Source of the DNA: Tubulanus polymorphus
Taxonomy: Eukaryota > Nemertea > Palaeonemertea > Tubulaniformes > Tubulanidae
Direction: 5' to 3'
Length of the DNA: 64,000 nucleotides
Assembly (NCBI RefSeq): GCF_964204645.1
Contig: NC_134025.1
Location: 11,105,001-11,169,000 of the forward strand
Shown here: positions 1 through 11,260 of the stretch, one piece after another
Position numbering within the stretch: the first letter of the stretch is position 1
Layout of the letters: every line of letters begins with the position of its first letter
The notes under the pieces: generated by a model
Database searches by the model: none
Seen by the model: only the letters and a program-made list of their open reading frames with translations
What the model was told of the DNA's origin: nothing
Translations under genes and position numbers: made by a program

Positions 1-132
1 TGCAACGGCCTTGATGCACCTGATCGCGATGATGACATTGACGAATGGAAATGGATGGACGGATAGGGGGGGTAGCCGTGTGTCAGGCGGCATGGTCGAG
101 ATGATTCAAAATTAATAGGAGGGGATATCATC

Positions 133-296
133 TATAGTCGTGAACACATCAGCATTTTGGCCCACATGCGAGATTAAGCCTGGTCCAAGTTCACATGTTG
201 TACAGTTCGATCAGGGCCAAATTTGGCTCAACCAAAATCGTCGCACCAGGCTCGTGCCAAATTTCAGCATTTGTCAAATCATTGTGTGTAAATGCT
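133..296 (+). repeat. Dispersed repeat family D, diverged copy
   Basis: The segment holds GTGAACACATCAGCATTTTG, then CAGGGCCAAATTTGGCTCAA with CCAAAATCG, then a CAAATTTCAGCATTTGTCAA block. The same order of blocks occurs at 18326-18475 and, in part, at 1809-1919. The short CCAAATTTGG palindrome recurs. A related stretch follows at about 365-440. Probably a short non-autonomous element; ends are not defined. Confidence 0.5.
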
Positions 297-1808
297 AACA
301 CCTTGATATATGACAGCATTCTTCAATATCGAGTGAGTGATTTATGCGCGAACGCCCTCTCTAATTAGGCTTGGATCAAATTTGAGTTTGGTCCAACCCG
401 GGGTCTATTTGACCAGAGCCAAATCTTCTTTGTATGATCGCGGCTTATGGTCAGGACTTGCGCTAAATTAATTTAATTTCTAATTTGAATTTTTAAATTT
501 TTTTTGGGCTCTGAGTATAGGAAGCGTTTCATTCATTGAACGTGCTCCATCCAGTGCGTGTACGTATCATCCTTACCCCATGTCCAGATACCACCACCAC
601 CGCGCTGATATTGACACAAAGACCCGACGTGACAGTCGGAAGATTGAGAGCTTTGAATTTGAACGTTTTTTTTTTTTCAAACGCCAGCAGAATTAATAAA
701 TCCCGTCGAGTTACGACAAGGACACGCGGTACTCGGCGACTCGCGGCAATAACAACTGGCCGTATGACAAACAATCTCCGCACTTTAAACTTCATTTCGT
801 AAAATTTGCTTTGCTGTTATGTCAGCTAGCGCTCGAAACGCATAAACCTCGGCCGAATTGCTGATTCAACCGGTAACGCCGCATGAAAAAGCGAAATTAA
901 AATACCATTAAAATTTTATGATTTTCCGCATTCGTAGTTTCGCGCAGCCACGGCGAGGACTGCGACGACGACAACGACGTAACAGCGAAATTTACATCCG
1001 ATAAAAATAAATCCGTGCGTCCCAAAAAAAATCGCAAATTGACAGACTGAATGCATGCATGCGGCGCGCGCGCGCAGTCCATTGCTAGTTTTAAAATTTT
1101 AATAACAAAGGGTTGCAGCCGAATGCTTTATAGCCTCGTAAAGATGCGTACGACTAGAAATCTTGATTTCAAATCCGATTTCGCATGTCAAAACTGGTTA
1201 GCGACGTAATCACGACGACACGTAAAATGACCATACATAATGGACGAAAAGCAATTTAAGTTTTCAGCGCGCCGTCGAAACCTAAATTGAAATTTAAAGC
1301 CGTGTCCGTAGCCGTTGGAGCCCGGCGCGTGCGCGTATATTGAAAATCAGTTTTTATTTACGAGGTTATGGTTGCACTGCGCGCGTCGCGCTAGTTTTAA
1401 TACTATTACCGTTACGATACAGTGTACGTAATGAAGAAAAACAGATTCGCAAAAAGCCCCGTTGTCGTCGTCGCCATTTCGTTTAGGCAGGCGGCGAAAT
1501 TGATTCGCGAAATTTAAATTATTGATGACATAATGTGCACCGGCGATGAATTCCACGTTTCAAGAGATACTATCAATATTTGATATTTAGTTCGTTTTAA
1601 TCTGTTTTTTGTGCGTACGACTGCTGTGAATGAATCGTATGAATAGCATGAATGTCATCGAGTGTATGAAACCTGAAATCTCCCGATCGCGAACTAGACG
1701 GAGTAGGTTAGTTATCGATATAATCGGAAGGGCACCGTTTAACGACGCGCTACTGCAGCAAGTGATGGTTCCACTCGCAGTATAGTCGAGGGATCCACTA
1801 TACCCGCG
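297..1808. other. No gene seen
   Basis: AT-rich DNA with CpG-rich pockets and a GCGCGCGCGC run at 1066-1075. Two opposite frames at about 530-800 are mirror artefacts of each other. No splice-supported coding sequence. Confidence 0.5.
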
Positions 1809-1919
1809 ATCACATGAGCATTTTTGGAACAACTGTTCACACAGGTGCTAAATGGGCGTGTGCCTGTTTGGCCAGGGCCAAAATTTAGCACGGTCAAATT
1901 ATTGCATGTGAGGGATTTG
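1809..1919 (+). repeat. Dispersed repeat family D copy
   Basis: ACATGAGCATTTTTGGAACA then ACTGTTCACACAGGTGC matches CATGAGCGTTTTTGGCCCGG and AACAACTGTTCACACGGGTG at 18326. It is followed by GGCCAGGGCCAAAATTTAGC and a CAAATTATTGCATGTG end. It belongs to the same family as 133-296. Nothing is encoded. Confidence 0.6.
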
Positions 1920-1995
1920 AGTATGCATTGAGTGAGACAGACAGAAACTGTTACGATTATATGCGCAATCTAGCAATCTCAGTAAATTTCCGAGA

Positions 1996-2108
1996 CTATA
2001 ATCTGATTTTTAGCTTTTTCTTACAGAATTCCCTGACTTTTAACTTCCTTTTTTTAAACATAATGCCCTGACTATCGACCCATTCCAGGTAAGTGGCCAT
2101 CCTGAAAA
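1996..2108 (+). repeat. Dispersed repeat family H (CCCTGACTTTT ... CCAGGTAAGTGGC)
   Basis: GAATTCCCTGACTTTTAACT, ATGCCCTGACTATC and the end CCAGGTAAGTGGCCATCCTG match the layout of 14820-14975. The apparent splice donor here is part of the repeat. Confidence 0.55.
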
Positions 2109-3068
2109 ATAAACTACTCTGTTGGTAGCAATCACAGCAACAGCGCTTTGCACCCGACTGTCCAGTTATTTTACACATGCACAAACGTATACACTCTCTC
2201 ACACACATGCGGCCATTGATGTCATTATTACTGGCGTGCTATGACAAATTTCCCCTCGAGGAAACGACTGGAGTGGTCAATGACATACCATTACTGTTTG
2301 CAAGCACGCGATGATTGCCGCAAATCCCTGTTATTCATGGCCGACAGAATCATGTTAAATGGACAGTGATGAAACAGTCATTGGCCATCATTACTTAATA
2401 AGTAAATTGATGTCCGTTTGTTCAGCGAGGCTTCCATATTGAATGGAATCAGTCCGTTCAGCCATCGCCAGCGTGCAATCGTTAAGCTAGCCAGTACAAT
2501 TACGCGCAGACGGCTAGCGCGAAAAGCTGATTTTCAGACGCTTCCCACTGGTACTTAAGATTACTCAATTAATTCAAATTTTTCTTTTCTATAATCCGAG
2601 ACCCCGGGCGCACGCAGAAATGTAAGTTATCGTTCATGGATCAATCTTAATTCCGACACCGGTTTCATAGACCGGTTTCATCTCGAACTCCAGGCTCAGT
2701 TACTCAGTCAAGCTTAGATTGAGGACTAGGTTAAGCTAATTTTGGTTCTATATAGTCAATCTTACAATTGGGGACCGGTCTAAACTTATTTTGGTCTTAA
2801 GATACATCCAGCATCATAATACCAGTCCAATGATCTAAGACGTTTTATCAACGTTGTGCAACTAGGACTAGAAGTTATGTAAATTCACGAAGTTAACTGA
2901 ACAAACACCGGGTTTAAATCGAAATCCATCTAACGGATTTGAAAAATGATTCAAGATACTTCAAAATACTGTTAAGACTGTCCAAAAACACTGCCGTTAA
3001 AACCAACGGTAAACAGCAATGTTTTTCCAGCACGGCGTAAGCCTATTGCAATCCTGTTTCATTTTCAG
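2109..3068. other. No gene seen; possible conserved noncoding stretch at 2215-2500
   Basis: 2215-2500 is free of repeats and carries GTCATTATTACTGG, TTGCAAGCACGCGATGATTG and ATCATTACTTAATAAG. The diverged family C fragment lies at 2705-2805. No coding signature. Confidence 0.4.
2705..2805 (+). repeat. Diverged fragment resembling foldback family C
   Basis: AAGCTTAGATTGAGGACTAG and TTTGGTTCTATATAGTCAAT then GGGGACCGGTCTAAACTTAT follow the same order as the interior of the 37857 element, but with many changes. Assignment is tentative. Confidence 0.35.
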
Positions 3069-3158
3069 GAGGAATTTAAGCCGTTGAAAGCGCCCGAGCC
3101 CACGTCTAAGGTGCTCGGCGAAGTAACGTTCGACGCGCTAACCGGATTTAAATTTTAA
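3069..3158 (+). other. Candidate terminal coding exon (unrecognised protein C-terminus)
   Basis: A pyrimidine-rich tract ending in CATTTTCAG at 3068 resembles a 3' splice site. From 3069 a 29-codon frame runs to TAA at 3156-3158. It reads EEFKPLKAPEPTSK followed by VLGEVTFDALTGFKF, a balanced composition unlike most chance frames here. An AATAAA lies at 3318-3323, a plausible distance for a short 3' UTR. Internal GT dinucleotides at 3111 (after TCTAAG) and 3123 could instead act as donors, making this a micro-exon. I do not recognise the protein and see no confident partner exon, so chance remains quite possible. Confidence 0.22.
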
Positions 3159-4157
3159 TTTACGCGTCGTGTCCCTGGCGCGCTGATCGGCGAACCCTTT
3201 AAAGTCATATACAACGTCCGACATTCTTTACGCTGACACGTCTTAACCGGTTGCCATGGCAACTCACTGCCCCTTCGTATTTGGTGTTCAATTCATGTCT
3301 GATGAAAAATTTTATTTAATAAATCTCTAAAATATTCCAACGTGGCCTGAGCCCCGGTTGCCTGGTAACCGGCTCGCACAGCCGACGGTAATACTGGTCA
3401 CTTGAGTCTAGCCTGCCGTTCGTGTGTGCGGATGTGTGTATGAGCGGATATGAAGAACGAAATCGCCTTAGAAGCGAATGAAAAATGATGTATATGAATT
3501 CAACCTCCCGTAATTTAAGGAGAATAAGAGGACAATTTATATGCTAAATCCGTTACCTATCGATTACGTTTTGTCCAGAAGTAATCACGGACGCCGCGTA
3601 CCTGAAGGCTAGTCGGAAGATCAGGCTGATTGGCTACGCGGATAAGCTGTCGTATGATTGGCGAACGCTTTAAGTTTCCCTACAGGCCAATCTCATCTTT
3701 GATTTATTACAATATTACATACATCGAGTCGGCGAGATGTGTCACTCCGTCATAATTGAGGCTTTGAACGACGAAAAAAATATAAAGATCGTCGCTCTAC
3801 GAGAGCGAGGAAAAAAGCCAGTTAGCGACGCGAGCCTGCCGGACTCGAGGCGCCATTGTCTTCTGCCGACTTCTCTTATATAATGCATCTTATACTTCCT
3901 CTATCGTGCGAGGAGGTACCGACTTCAAACCTATCCCGGTTTCCAAACTACCTTTTACCCCTTACCCGCTTTAAAGATGAACGACATGGCAGATGAAATA
4001 GTTTCAAGTATATAACAAACAAGAATATCTGGCTTCGCCGTTAAAAAACATGCCACGAAAAACCAGTCTTTCCATAAAATGAAGGATAACGAACCGCTCG
4101 GGCATTTAGGGAAATCTAATGATTTTGTTCTCTTGCAAAATACCAGCTTCATTCGTC
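3159..4157. other. No gene seen
   Basis: AATAAA at 3318 could serve the candidate exon upstream. CGACTCTACGAGAGCG-like GC-rich pieces lie near 3790-3850. A minus frame at 3955-4152 is not recognised. Confidence 0.4.
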
Positions 4158-4341
4158 ACTGGCGCCAGTTGCTCAAAAGTTGGTTAGAGTTAACCAGTGG
4201 ATAGTCGACATAGTGACAATTCGAAGTTCATTGTCACTTTGATATTTATCCACAGGGCCCGGTTCCACGGTCGTGATTTAAGAGTTAAGAGGAACTGGAC
4301 CCTGGTTATCTTTAACCAACTTAGGAGCAACTAGCCCCAGG
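4158..4341 (+). mobile_element. Foldback (MITE-like) element, family A, interrupted by a family B element
   Basis: The outer element starts CTGGCGCCAGTTGCTC and continues into AAAAGTTGGTTAGAGTTAAC. Its 3' end is the near reverse complement, finishing TTTAACCAACTTAGGAGCAA then CTAGCCCCAG. The second family A copy (40699-40832) reads in the opposite orientation and has the same interior (GATAGTYGACAT, GACAATT), which fixes the expected uninterrupted sequence. Compared with that copy, this one carries about 47 extra bases just before CTGGTTATC. No transposase is encoded. Confidence 0.8.
4254..4301 (+). mobile_element. Family B foldback element nested inside family A
   Basis: The insert starts GGGCCCGGTTCCACGGTCGT and ends GAGGAACTGGACC. 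These are the termini of the family B elements at 24492-24594 and 44680-44794, so this copy has lost most of its middle. It sits between TATTTATCCAC and CTGGTTATC, which are adjacent blocks in the other family A copy. A target duplication is not obvious. Confidence 0.7.
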
Positions 4342-5357
4342 TTCAAATCTGGAGACGTGTAAAGTTAGGGTTTGATGCAAATGCTTAAACATGCAGTTGA
4401 TGACGTCAAGAAATGACCGATGGCATAGGCTCCACTGCTAAACATCGGCTGAAAATACGAGCAGGTGAAATGCAACGTAGAAATGCTGAAAATTGATTCG
4501 TTCGCTGTGGTAGCCTGGTTTTACAAGTCCGAGGTATAGCGCGGATATAAAAAAAAAGGAACTGAATCGCCTCTTCACCCGCGAGGAAAAGTCGATAACG
4601 ATTTGAACGCTTTATTATCACAAAAGATCGAACTGAAAACCTACACCGAGTGTGTGCCACTTGAATCGGATTGATTCAGGGTCAACGGATTCAGGAATCG
4701 ATTCAATCGTGACTTTAACCCGACCTCGACAAATCCGCAGTTGGAATATTTTTCCACGTTGCCTCGACGTCAAAATTTAATCGGGCCACCTATTTCTCCA
4801 ACCAAATCTACAGGCTAAGAAGACACGACAATTTTATTTAGCGCGTGCGAGAGAGAGAGTTAAGAAGTGCCTTTCTCCGTCGGGCGAGTTTCGGCTGATC
4901 GCGACGCCGCTGCACCTAGAGGCGACGAAAAGTGATTAAAATTAGCCACGAGAAACAATTCGAAATAATTTCGACGAACAGCCGAGTTGGACTGAGGCGA
5001 ATCGGCGGGGGTTGTATTTCCGGCGCAATCAAAAACTTGAAATTGAAAATAAATCTCGATCGAAACTGTTGTTCTAGTAGTAGCATGCAGCGGCATCAGT
5101 AGCAGCAGCAGTAACGCGTCGACTTCGATTAATGCGGCCATCATGTTCTTACGTTGGGATCGATCAATTCGTAGCATTGTTGCTCGCGTAACGTAGTAGC
5201 GCTTGTCCGTCTGTCCGACCAGCCGACATCAGTTGACGCGGTTGAATAGGTATACACTACAACTATGAAGGACGATGTACATGCTGAAATGAATTCAAGT
5301 CAAAGATGGATCCAAAACTCTTGAAAATTCTTCGAACACACTATAGAAACAGTATCG
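4342..5357. other. No gene seen
   Basis: Ordinary mixed sequence. It includes short AGCAGCAGCAG at 5099-5109 and a GAGAGAGAGAG run at 4849-4859. Two minus-strand frames of 84 and 105 codons have no recognisable family. Confidence 0.45.
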
Positions 5358-5455
5358 GAGAGGCGGTGGTCCCAAGTGGTTTGAGCCACTGGACAGTCGC
5401 TGGCACTGTCAATCCATGTTAGCTTCTGTTGGCATCAGAAATTCTTGGTCACTCA
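5358..5455 (+). repeat. tRNA-Ser/Leu-like head of a SINE-like repeat
   Basis: TGGTCCCAAGTGG at 5367-5379 fits a polymerase III A box. It is followed by TTTGAGCCACTGGACAG, like the D-arm and anticodon-stem region of class II tRNAs. A degenerate B-box-like GGCATCAGAAATTC lies at 5431-5444. The spacing suits a tRNA with a long variable arm. The acceptor stem does not close, so it is not a functional tRNA gene. The tail would be the duplicated unit that follows. Confidence 0.4.
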
Positions 5456-5835
5456 TTCTTCTTTTCCCTCCATCATGAGAAAGAGAAGCCCCCTCCCCCA
5501 ATAGTGCCTTTAGTGATTTTTTAAGCGGGTTTCATTGGTTAAAAAATTCCTTGTTACATGCTCCGTGACTTTTGAGAGGTTCAAATTGGTCTACCAAACA
5601 GACAGAACAGGATTTTTTACAAGAAAATCCTAGTTTGAGAATCAAGGCTGGAGCATACTTACTTTGAATTGTTCATTTTCCTTTCCTCATGGGAAGCCCC
5701 CTAATAGTGACATGTGTTTTGAAGTAAAAAACTCCCTGGAAGAAGTGCTCTGCTGCGATCTTTGAGAGGCTTAAAACTGGTCTACAAAACGGAATGATGG
5801 TTCGAGCTTCTAAGCTGCAGCATACTTCCTAACAG
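5455..5835 (+). repeat. Diverged two-copy tandem repeat (about 200-bp units)
   Basis: Unit 1 (about 5455-5665) and unit 2 (about 5670-5835) share, in order: TTTTCCYTYC near the start, GAAGCCCCCT, AATAGTG, TTTGAGAGG, a CTGGTCTACAAAAC-like block and GCATACTT. Unit 2 is shorter. It directly follows the tRNA-like head at 5358, so the whole may be one composite SINE. Confidence 0.6.
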
Positions 5836-8107
5836 AGCTCAGGGGGGTATAGATAGATAGTAAGGGGGTAACATATCTAACTGGAAGGCAGCCATTGTCA
5901 TTGCAATCATTTCATACGAATGCCGTCTTTGTGTGTGTGTTCTAATTACTTGTCGGGAGAATGATTTCATAAAAATTGAATTATTTAATGACGTATTTGA
6001 ATGAGCCCGTAACTAGAGAATTAGCATGCATTTTTCCTCCAGTAATGAATAAATCGCGGTGAAATTTGTCGACGACAACATTCAATTATTGGACCAGCGT
6101 CTTCTTCAGCGTGAAGAAAAAATATGAAAAAAATGTACCACGATCAAATTCGAATGTTCTTTGATGAGAAACACCGTTTCTAGCATGGGATATCAAGACA
6201 GATAAAGTAACATTCCGAAAGCTTCACTCAATGATATTACGTGCCACTCATAAAACCTGTTAACAGGGGATTCAAACCTTTAGCCAAGATAGTGAGTGAG
6301 ACCAGTAGGACTACATAACAAATTGCTAGATCAGCACCTCTAAAAGCGGGTACTTGGGTCTTGTTATGTAGAAGAACCCACCCTCGGGTCTTGTTATGTA
6401 GAAGAACCTTAGCATAATACTAAGTATACCACAGAAATGCAGAATGCAGCATTAACATGTAAGTCCAGTCCTGGTTTTTGTCACATAAGCTGTATGAATA
6501 TGGCAAGCTTACCAAACAACCAAAGGCAGGTGAGTATGTGCTGAAAAACAAACCTTTCATTTTTCATGCTGGCTTGACTTGTGGATCGGGCATTGACCTA
6601 GCTAAAACTATAGGCTTGAATGCGCATCTCGGGCTTTACATAGGTTCATACACATTTCAATGAGATGAAAAAAAAGTTAATCCGGCGTCGAAAACTGAAC
6701 ACCATAAATACGACAATTCCGAAATGCGTTTACTATACGGGATTAACTTCTGCCCATAAATTATGATCTCTCGTACAATATGACCAATGAATATTGATGA
6801 CATTTCCACCGAAAATACAACTCTTCGAATTTAAGTCGGAATATATGAATTTCATATATATATATTCAAAACATATGTCGCGGCACAAGTTGCCGGACAC
6901 TTTTTTCGGGCTTCCAGCTAAACATATTAATACGAATGCGCATTTCGCATGCACATAATACAAAGGCTAGCTCGCTATTAACCCACAAGTAATCCATACT
7001 CTTAGTATAAATGACATGGTGTTAGCCAGGGACAGCTGTTGCAAATGCTAATTCCCGATGGCTCCCTGTAATACCTGTGGTACGGTTTTCATAAAAATCG
7101 CCTTTGTTTTGTTACTGGCAATAATGATGATTCGCGGGTTGATGCCCGCTCATAGTCACCAGCCCGAAACAATGGAACTGTCGTGGCGTTCACCCCGCCC
7201 TAAAACCGGCGCGCAGCTTGGCTATACTAAAACCCCATTCAAATGCTCGTTTAACGACGACGACGCCCGGTTTTATACGATAATGAGACGATTTGGCTTG
7301 AATGAGATTATTTGAACACCAAAGAACAGCTATGGTTTTTTAATTTAACTCCAGCATTGATCACACGAACAACACATGTGCAGCAAGGTCAATCAACTTT
7401 TAATATATATTCAGAACAAAGATTTCAAACCTCAAGTTTTTCAAACTTCTCAGTCTCAAAGCTTAAAGCTTGTTTCAGTTTAGGGTCTCATTATGTTGTT
7501 TAGACGGAGTCTTGATATGTTGAGGTCATGGAAAGTTATACCTATATCGAACTTAGGAACCCGGAGCTTATCTATTTCATTCTATCCAATTCCTATCATA
7601 GACTTTCAGAGTCTACTGAAAGACTTGTAATTCATCGAGGTGGAATACGAACCAGGATACAGCTTCACATTTGGGGTTAAATCGAATTCAAACTGACAAA
7701 TCTAGTCTAGTCTAGCTACCTCTTTCATCTTATATAGACTAGCAAGATACTTCCCAGAACCAAGATGACACCGGAAAATAAAGTTTCGATGGACTTTCAC
7801 GCGATCAATCTTAAGACTTCAGAATTTGACTGACCCCTGTCCATATGTTTCGTCCATCGCGTCTCCCGGCGGGGTTCCCGACTTGACGCGAAATTGTCAA
7901 CAACACTGGCAGGCGTGTAATCGATGAGACGTGGTTCGTTCGGTCCCCTCGCGAACCCGCGGCCGCGCTCATCCATCATCGTGACACGCTTTCGATACAT
8001 ATGACTAGACAGCAAGACAGCGACGACTGACAAACCCCGGCGACCGAAGACCGAAATTAAAAATGCAAAAATCTCGAGATGTGCATTAGCTATAATTACC
8101 TCGGCTT
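5836..8107. other. No gene seen
   Basis: Contains the 30-bp direct repeat at 6356. A plus frame at 6462-6663 is protein-like in part (KPFIFHAGLTCGSGIDLAKT) and includes CAGGTGAGT, but it has no recognisable family. Frames at 7058-7503 are also unrecognised. Confidence 0.4.
6356..6408 (+). repeat. 30-bp direct repeat, nearly two units
   Basis: GGGTCTTGTTATGTAGAAGA then ACC occurs at 6356 and again at 6386. The 11-mer CTACATAACAA at 6311-6321 is the reverse complement of TTGTTATGTAG in both units, so a hairpin is possible. Confidence 0.8.
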
Positions 8108-8215
8108 AAAATGCAGAATCTAAAAGACTGGTCAACATTATCTTACTCGAGAATGTACTCAAAATGCACAATTCTAGAACGGTCAACATTAATTTACACA
8201 AGTTTGTAGTTGAAT
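8108..8215 (+). repeat. Degenerate two-copy tandem repeat (about 53 bp)
   Basis: AAAATGCAGAATCTAAAAGA then CTGGTCAACATTA at 8108 is repeated as AAAATGCACAATTCTAGAAC then GGTCAACATTA at 8161. Both are followed by a TTAC.C.AG block. Confidence 0.6.
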
Positions 8216-9551
8216 GGCTAAGTCTACAATGATCAAACACTTTGATATTGGTATTGATAGGATTGCTTTTTAAAAAAACATCCTTCATCACTGTAGCATT
8301 GCAGATGGGATCACGCGGAGGGGCCGGGGCAGAATGAATGCTAATAGACAATAATTCGATAAAATCAAATGTTTTTAACATGTTGAACATAAACTCTAAA
8401 CCCAGTTCGAACTGTATACAAGACCAGGGTATGTGACAAACCACCACCACACAATCAAAAACGCTATAACCAGTGATGGTCTCGATCCTTCATAACATCT
8501 CTCGCACTGCCCTGGTATAAGAGATGGGGGATTTCTTCACTTTTCTAGTATCAAAAGCCCCTTTCTACTAATACGAATCACTTGCACCTCTCCTACCAGC
8601 GGCGATTCACAATTTTGAAATACCTTCATTACAAATACTTGTGGTTATCATCTAATTTGAATATGCAGTACCCCCATCATAACATGAGCAGCAGTGGCTT
8701 TTTTGTGACTAATTCTCAGTTTTAAAAATGCCTGTCCCATCTGTTTGGCCGAATATATACACACACGCACGCACACACACATACAAGGCACCATAGAATA
8801 ATTTTTGCCATGTATTATTCATAAATAGTCGTTGTTCCCATTCATTTTATGTCCACAACGAATGAAATCAAATTCGTTATCAATATGTTACATGTACGCG
8901 GACTGTCATAATGAAATTATGCATACTGGTTTTTACACGCATAAAATACATATCAACGCCAGGCCTTGTCGTATGCAGAAATCAGCCTTTCCTGTATGTC
9001 GAGAGTCGAAAACAGGCCCGGCGAGATGGACAGCGGAAAGTCTGGTTATGAGCAATCGTGTTGAAATAAACAAATTCAACCCGGGAGAAATATAAAGATT
9101 TCTCGCATTTGAACCGTGCAACAGTTATATATCCGGTTAATATAAGGTATCCTATGCGTTGTTGTTATTGTACACTACGGCCATATGTCGGCGTGGAAAA
9201 TACCCCACTTTCGACGTCCTCATGTCCAACGAGTGTCAGGGCTCAAATAATGCACTCGGTATACACACGTGTGTATCGAATGAACTGCTCTCGATAATTA
9301 GACTGCTAGTCACTTCTGAAGTGACCTACACCCTCAAAACATGCGGTATAGATTTGAGTTTAACTATCTAGACTTCATAAATAATATCCAGAGGTCTATT
9401 TGACGAAAAAAATCATCCATCGCCACTGCGTCAGCTTTCATATCATGGAACGTGAACGCTTGGTGGTATGCTATAGGTCTAAAATCTTAACTAAATTGAC
9501 ATACAGAAGGTTCAGCTCAAGTCGTATCCCATGAACTCGACAAGCAATTTA
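8216..9551. other. No gene seen
   Basis: AT-rich DNA with the imperfect (CA)n at 8753. Overlapping short frames at 8832-9371 are unrecognised. Confidence 0.45.
8753..8786 (+). repeat. (CA)n microsatellite, imperfect
   Basis: ATATATACACACACGCACGC then ACACACACACATACA. Confidence 0.9.
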
Positions 9552-9669
9552 CTGATTGTTGAAAGATTTTCTTGATAATCTAGGCCTATATGAAACATAT
9601 GACATCTAATTCAGATATCACTCAAGTTGGACAAATTTTCACAGTCCCAGAATTGAGCAGACTCTACAA
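9552..9669 (+). repeat. Dispersed repeat family F copy
   Basis: GATTGTTGAAAGATTTTCTT, TATATGAAACATATGACATC, GATATCACTCAAGTTGGACA and TTGAGCAGACTCTAC occur here in the same order as at 25778-25892. The shared block GATATCACTCAAGT is also found inverted at 22009-22068. Confidence 0.55.
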
Positions 9670-10133
9670 CATAAGCTAACGCAAAATCTGAGGTCAAAAT
9701 TAATAATTGTTGCAGCGGAATATTGCATCGAACAATGGACTCAGTTATTCAATGTATCACACCTTGGCAGCCATGACATACGGAAGAAAGCATTTCTTTC
9801 TCCCGCAGAAAAATGGCATTACCGACAGTGAAGAGGGTGTGTTGTTCTAACCATAGATCAAATACCAGTTCAACCTATTCTCGGCCGCAGCAGACATTTT
9901 TTTGCGGAGGCTACGGTTTTAGACGAAACAGCTGCAGTTGATCAGGAGATCACTGGCCGAAACAGTAACAACGCGCGCATGCTCTCCTTTCTTCGAGGTT
10001 GAAAATTGGCTGCAGGAATGGCTAGCATGCAGCAGCGCTATCTCCAGGTCAGCTAGAATGCGAGAAAAATTATCAGGTTATATTTAGCTTATCAACATAC
10101 TGGCTATGTAGGCGGTGTGAAGAGCGAAAACAT

Positions 10134-10136
10134 TAT

Positions 10137-10212
<76 letters not shown>
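10134..10212. repeat. (TA)n microsatellite
   Basis: About 79 bases of alternating TA with one AA interruption near 10147. Flanked by ordinary AT-rich DNA. Confidence 0.97.
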
Positions 10213-10214
<2 letters not shown>

Positions 10215-10859
10215 AGCTCAAGGTTTACAGGGTTTCCAGGTCAAGTTACCAGAGGCAATATTCAGGATATTCAGGACATGTTTTTAGTAACCACACTGCA
10301 CTTCAATCCTTCAACCCATTAAAACACATGTATATACAAACGTGCCGCGGTGGTGTGCCCAGTTCTCAGCAGATAAAACTTGGCACAGTTTCAACCTTCT
10401 TTCACGCTGGCATCACACGCGGCGTGGTGGTTCCGTCCTCAACGCCATTCCTAACCAGGCAGTGACCTTAAAAACCATCTCACTCGACAAAGAACATATT
10501 CACATGCGCAGACATGGCAGTTTAAACGAGGCCAAAAGTTATTGTGTCAATTAGGCGATTATAGCTATAGCCAGTAGGTTAAACGCTTTTTCTCTGACCA
10601 AAGTCACGAGGAATCAGGCTATTAGAGCATAATCTAATTACCACAATTAACGGAGCTACGAGAGTAAAAAAAAACCGTCGATTCCTGACAGGAATACGAG
10701 AAAACAGCCCGACCTGGACACGTATATTTTGTTTGACTTTCACTCGATACCCATACGCGGTGTAGACATCGAGTCTGGCCGGCGATCTAATAATTGAGCC
10801 ATATTTTTGATCTATGCCATCCGGAAACGAACGACGACGTCCGATGAATGGCAAAGTAT

Positions 10860-11260
10860 TACGAGCTCATGTGGTCAATAAGTCCGGAGACTGCCGCCGC
10901 CGCCGCCGGGATTGATTCGTCTTGAACTTTGTCCACGACGACGACGAATTTACGGTTACGAAGATCGCACATCAACGTTGACAGTTCATCAGCCCCGGTG
11001 GCGATCTCCCGCGTCGCCGATGTCCACTTTATAGTCATGTCCATGATGAGCGGCATTAACTTCCGCGTCTCCATTCATGCTCATCGGTTTGACACTTGGC
11101 TTCGCAATCTGTCACGCCGGCCATGATGTGTGGTTTCACGGTGAGAGGTCACTAGCGCCGGCGAAATTGACTCCACGCAAGAGATCGAGCGAGGAGTCGC
11201 CGCTGCGTGCGCGCTCGCTCGCCGACTGGACACGGTTACAAATTGACTCCGTAATTGTCA
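10860..11260. promoter_or_regulatory. CpG-dense patch
   Basis: It contains (CCG)n near 10894, CGACGACGACGA, and GCTGCGTGCGCGCTCGCTCG at 11202-11221. Several overlapping frames on both strands are open because AT-rich stop codons are scarce here. No gene is recognised. Confidence 0.3.

Noticed and set aside
1-66. Possible C-terminal coding end (frame 1, acidic, ending WKWMDG then stop)
   Set aside because: Only 21 codons are visible and a second frame is also open, so chance cannot be excluded; the left neighbour sequence would decide.
2090-2098. Strong splice donor CAGGTAAGT
   Set aside because: It lies at the end of dispersed repeat family H; the copy at 14820-14975 ends in the related CAGGTCAGT, so the motif belongs to the repeat.
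6462-6663. Plus frame with internal CAGGTGAGT donor
   Set aside because: The frame continues through the donor, no clear acceptor or partner exon was found and the product is unrecognised.
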